Below are positions 5,894 through 5,958 of a stretch of DNA of 5,958 nt, one piece after another (within the stretch, counting starts at the first letter, position 1; each line of letters starts with the position of its first letter). The translations under genes and the position numbers were made by a program. Source of the stretch: Gammaproteobacteria bacterium (GTDB taxonomy: Bacteria; Pseudomonadota; Gammaproteobacteria; Magnimaribacterales; Magnimaribacteraceae); assembly GCA_012965075.1 (NCBI GenBank), contig DTSY01000145.1, positions 1 to 5,958 on the forward strand, read 5' to 3'. Below the pieces are notes generated by a model. The model saw only the letters and a list, made by a program, of their open reading frames with translations, was not told the origin of the DNA and did not search any database.

Positions 5894-5958
5894 AACGTCT
5901 TATCCTCTCTCTATGCATTGTAGGAGGCTTTCCTTTCCACATGTTGTCCTTATATTTA
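5892..5958 (-). CDS. Possible 3' end of an upstream gene, or a short leader peptide
   Basis: A minus-strand frame is open from the window edge to TAG at 5894-5892 and would encode KYKDN followed by MWKGKPPTMHRERIRR. I do not recognise it. It is rich in Lys and Arg, as many protein tails are. Two readings are possible: the tail of a gene lying beyond the right edge, or a 16-residue leader starting at the ATG (5942-5940), which has AAGGA four bases ahead. The stop overlaps the ampD ribosome site and is eight bases from its TTG, consistent with an operon. Only 22 codons are visible, so an open frame by chance is quite possible. Confidence 0.35.
   Translation of the reverse strand, partial: KYKDNMWKGKPPTMHRERIRR

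Noticed and set aside
5883..5958. Plus-strand frame from ATG at 5883 running off the right edge
   Set aside because: It has no ribosome site, overlaps the ampD start and encodes no recognisable N-terminus. Another ATG at 5940 has GGAGG 13 bases away, too far to be convincing.

Overview
The window reads as a stretch of A/T-rich gammaproteobacterial chromosome. The support is the gene content: fxsA directly upstream of groES-groEL is a typical gammaproteobacterial arrangement, AmpD and YajQ look very like their enterobacterial and pseudomonad versions, and Shine-Dalgarno sites are of the usual AGGAG/AAGGAG type. The low G+C, very short spacers and compact coding suggest a streamlined, perhaps marine, lineage (SAR86-like would fit), but that placement is inference from style, not from a marker gene. 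No mobile elements, CRISPR arrays, tRNA or rRNA genes are visible.

Left part (1-2912), all on the minus strand, read right to left: yajQ, ampG, fxsA, groES, groEL (cut by the window edge). yajQ and ampG are one base apart and probably translationally coupled. They are served by a good sigma-70-type promoter just upstream of yajQ. fxsA and groES each have a sequence resembling a sigma-32 heat-shock promoter in the short gap ahead of them, which suggests that fxsA-groES-groEL form a heat-inducible chaperone cluster.

Middle part (2996-5337), plus strand: a BtuB-like TonB-dependent outer-membrane receptor, then two bases later a PduO-type ATP:cob(I)alamin adenosyltransferase. The pair looks like a minimal two-gene cobalamin unit: the receptor brings in corrinoid and the enzyme makes adenosylcobalamin. 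There is no room for a B12 riboswitch in the 83-bp divergent gap ahead of it.

Right part (5338-5958), minus strand: ampD, the cytoplasmic anhydro-muropeptide amidase, converges on the adenosyltransferase gene with no base between the two stop codons. It starts at TTG behind a strong AGGAG. The last about 65 bases may hold the 3' end of another minus-strand gene. AmpG (muropeptide import) and AmpD (muropeptide cleavage) belong to the same peptidoglycan-recycling pathway and lie on either side of the cobalamin pair.

Nothing here looks like a wholly new system. The most interesting points are the paired sigma-32-like promoters, the riboswitch-less B12 operon, and the tight gene junctions.
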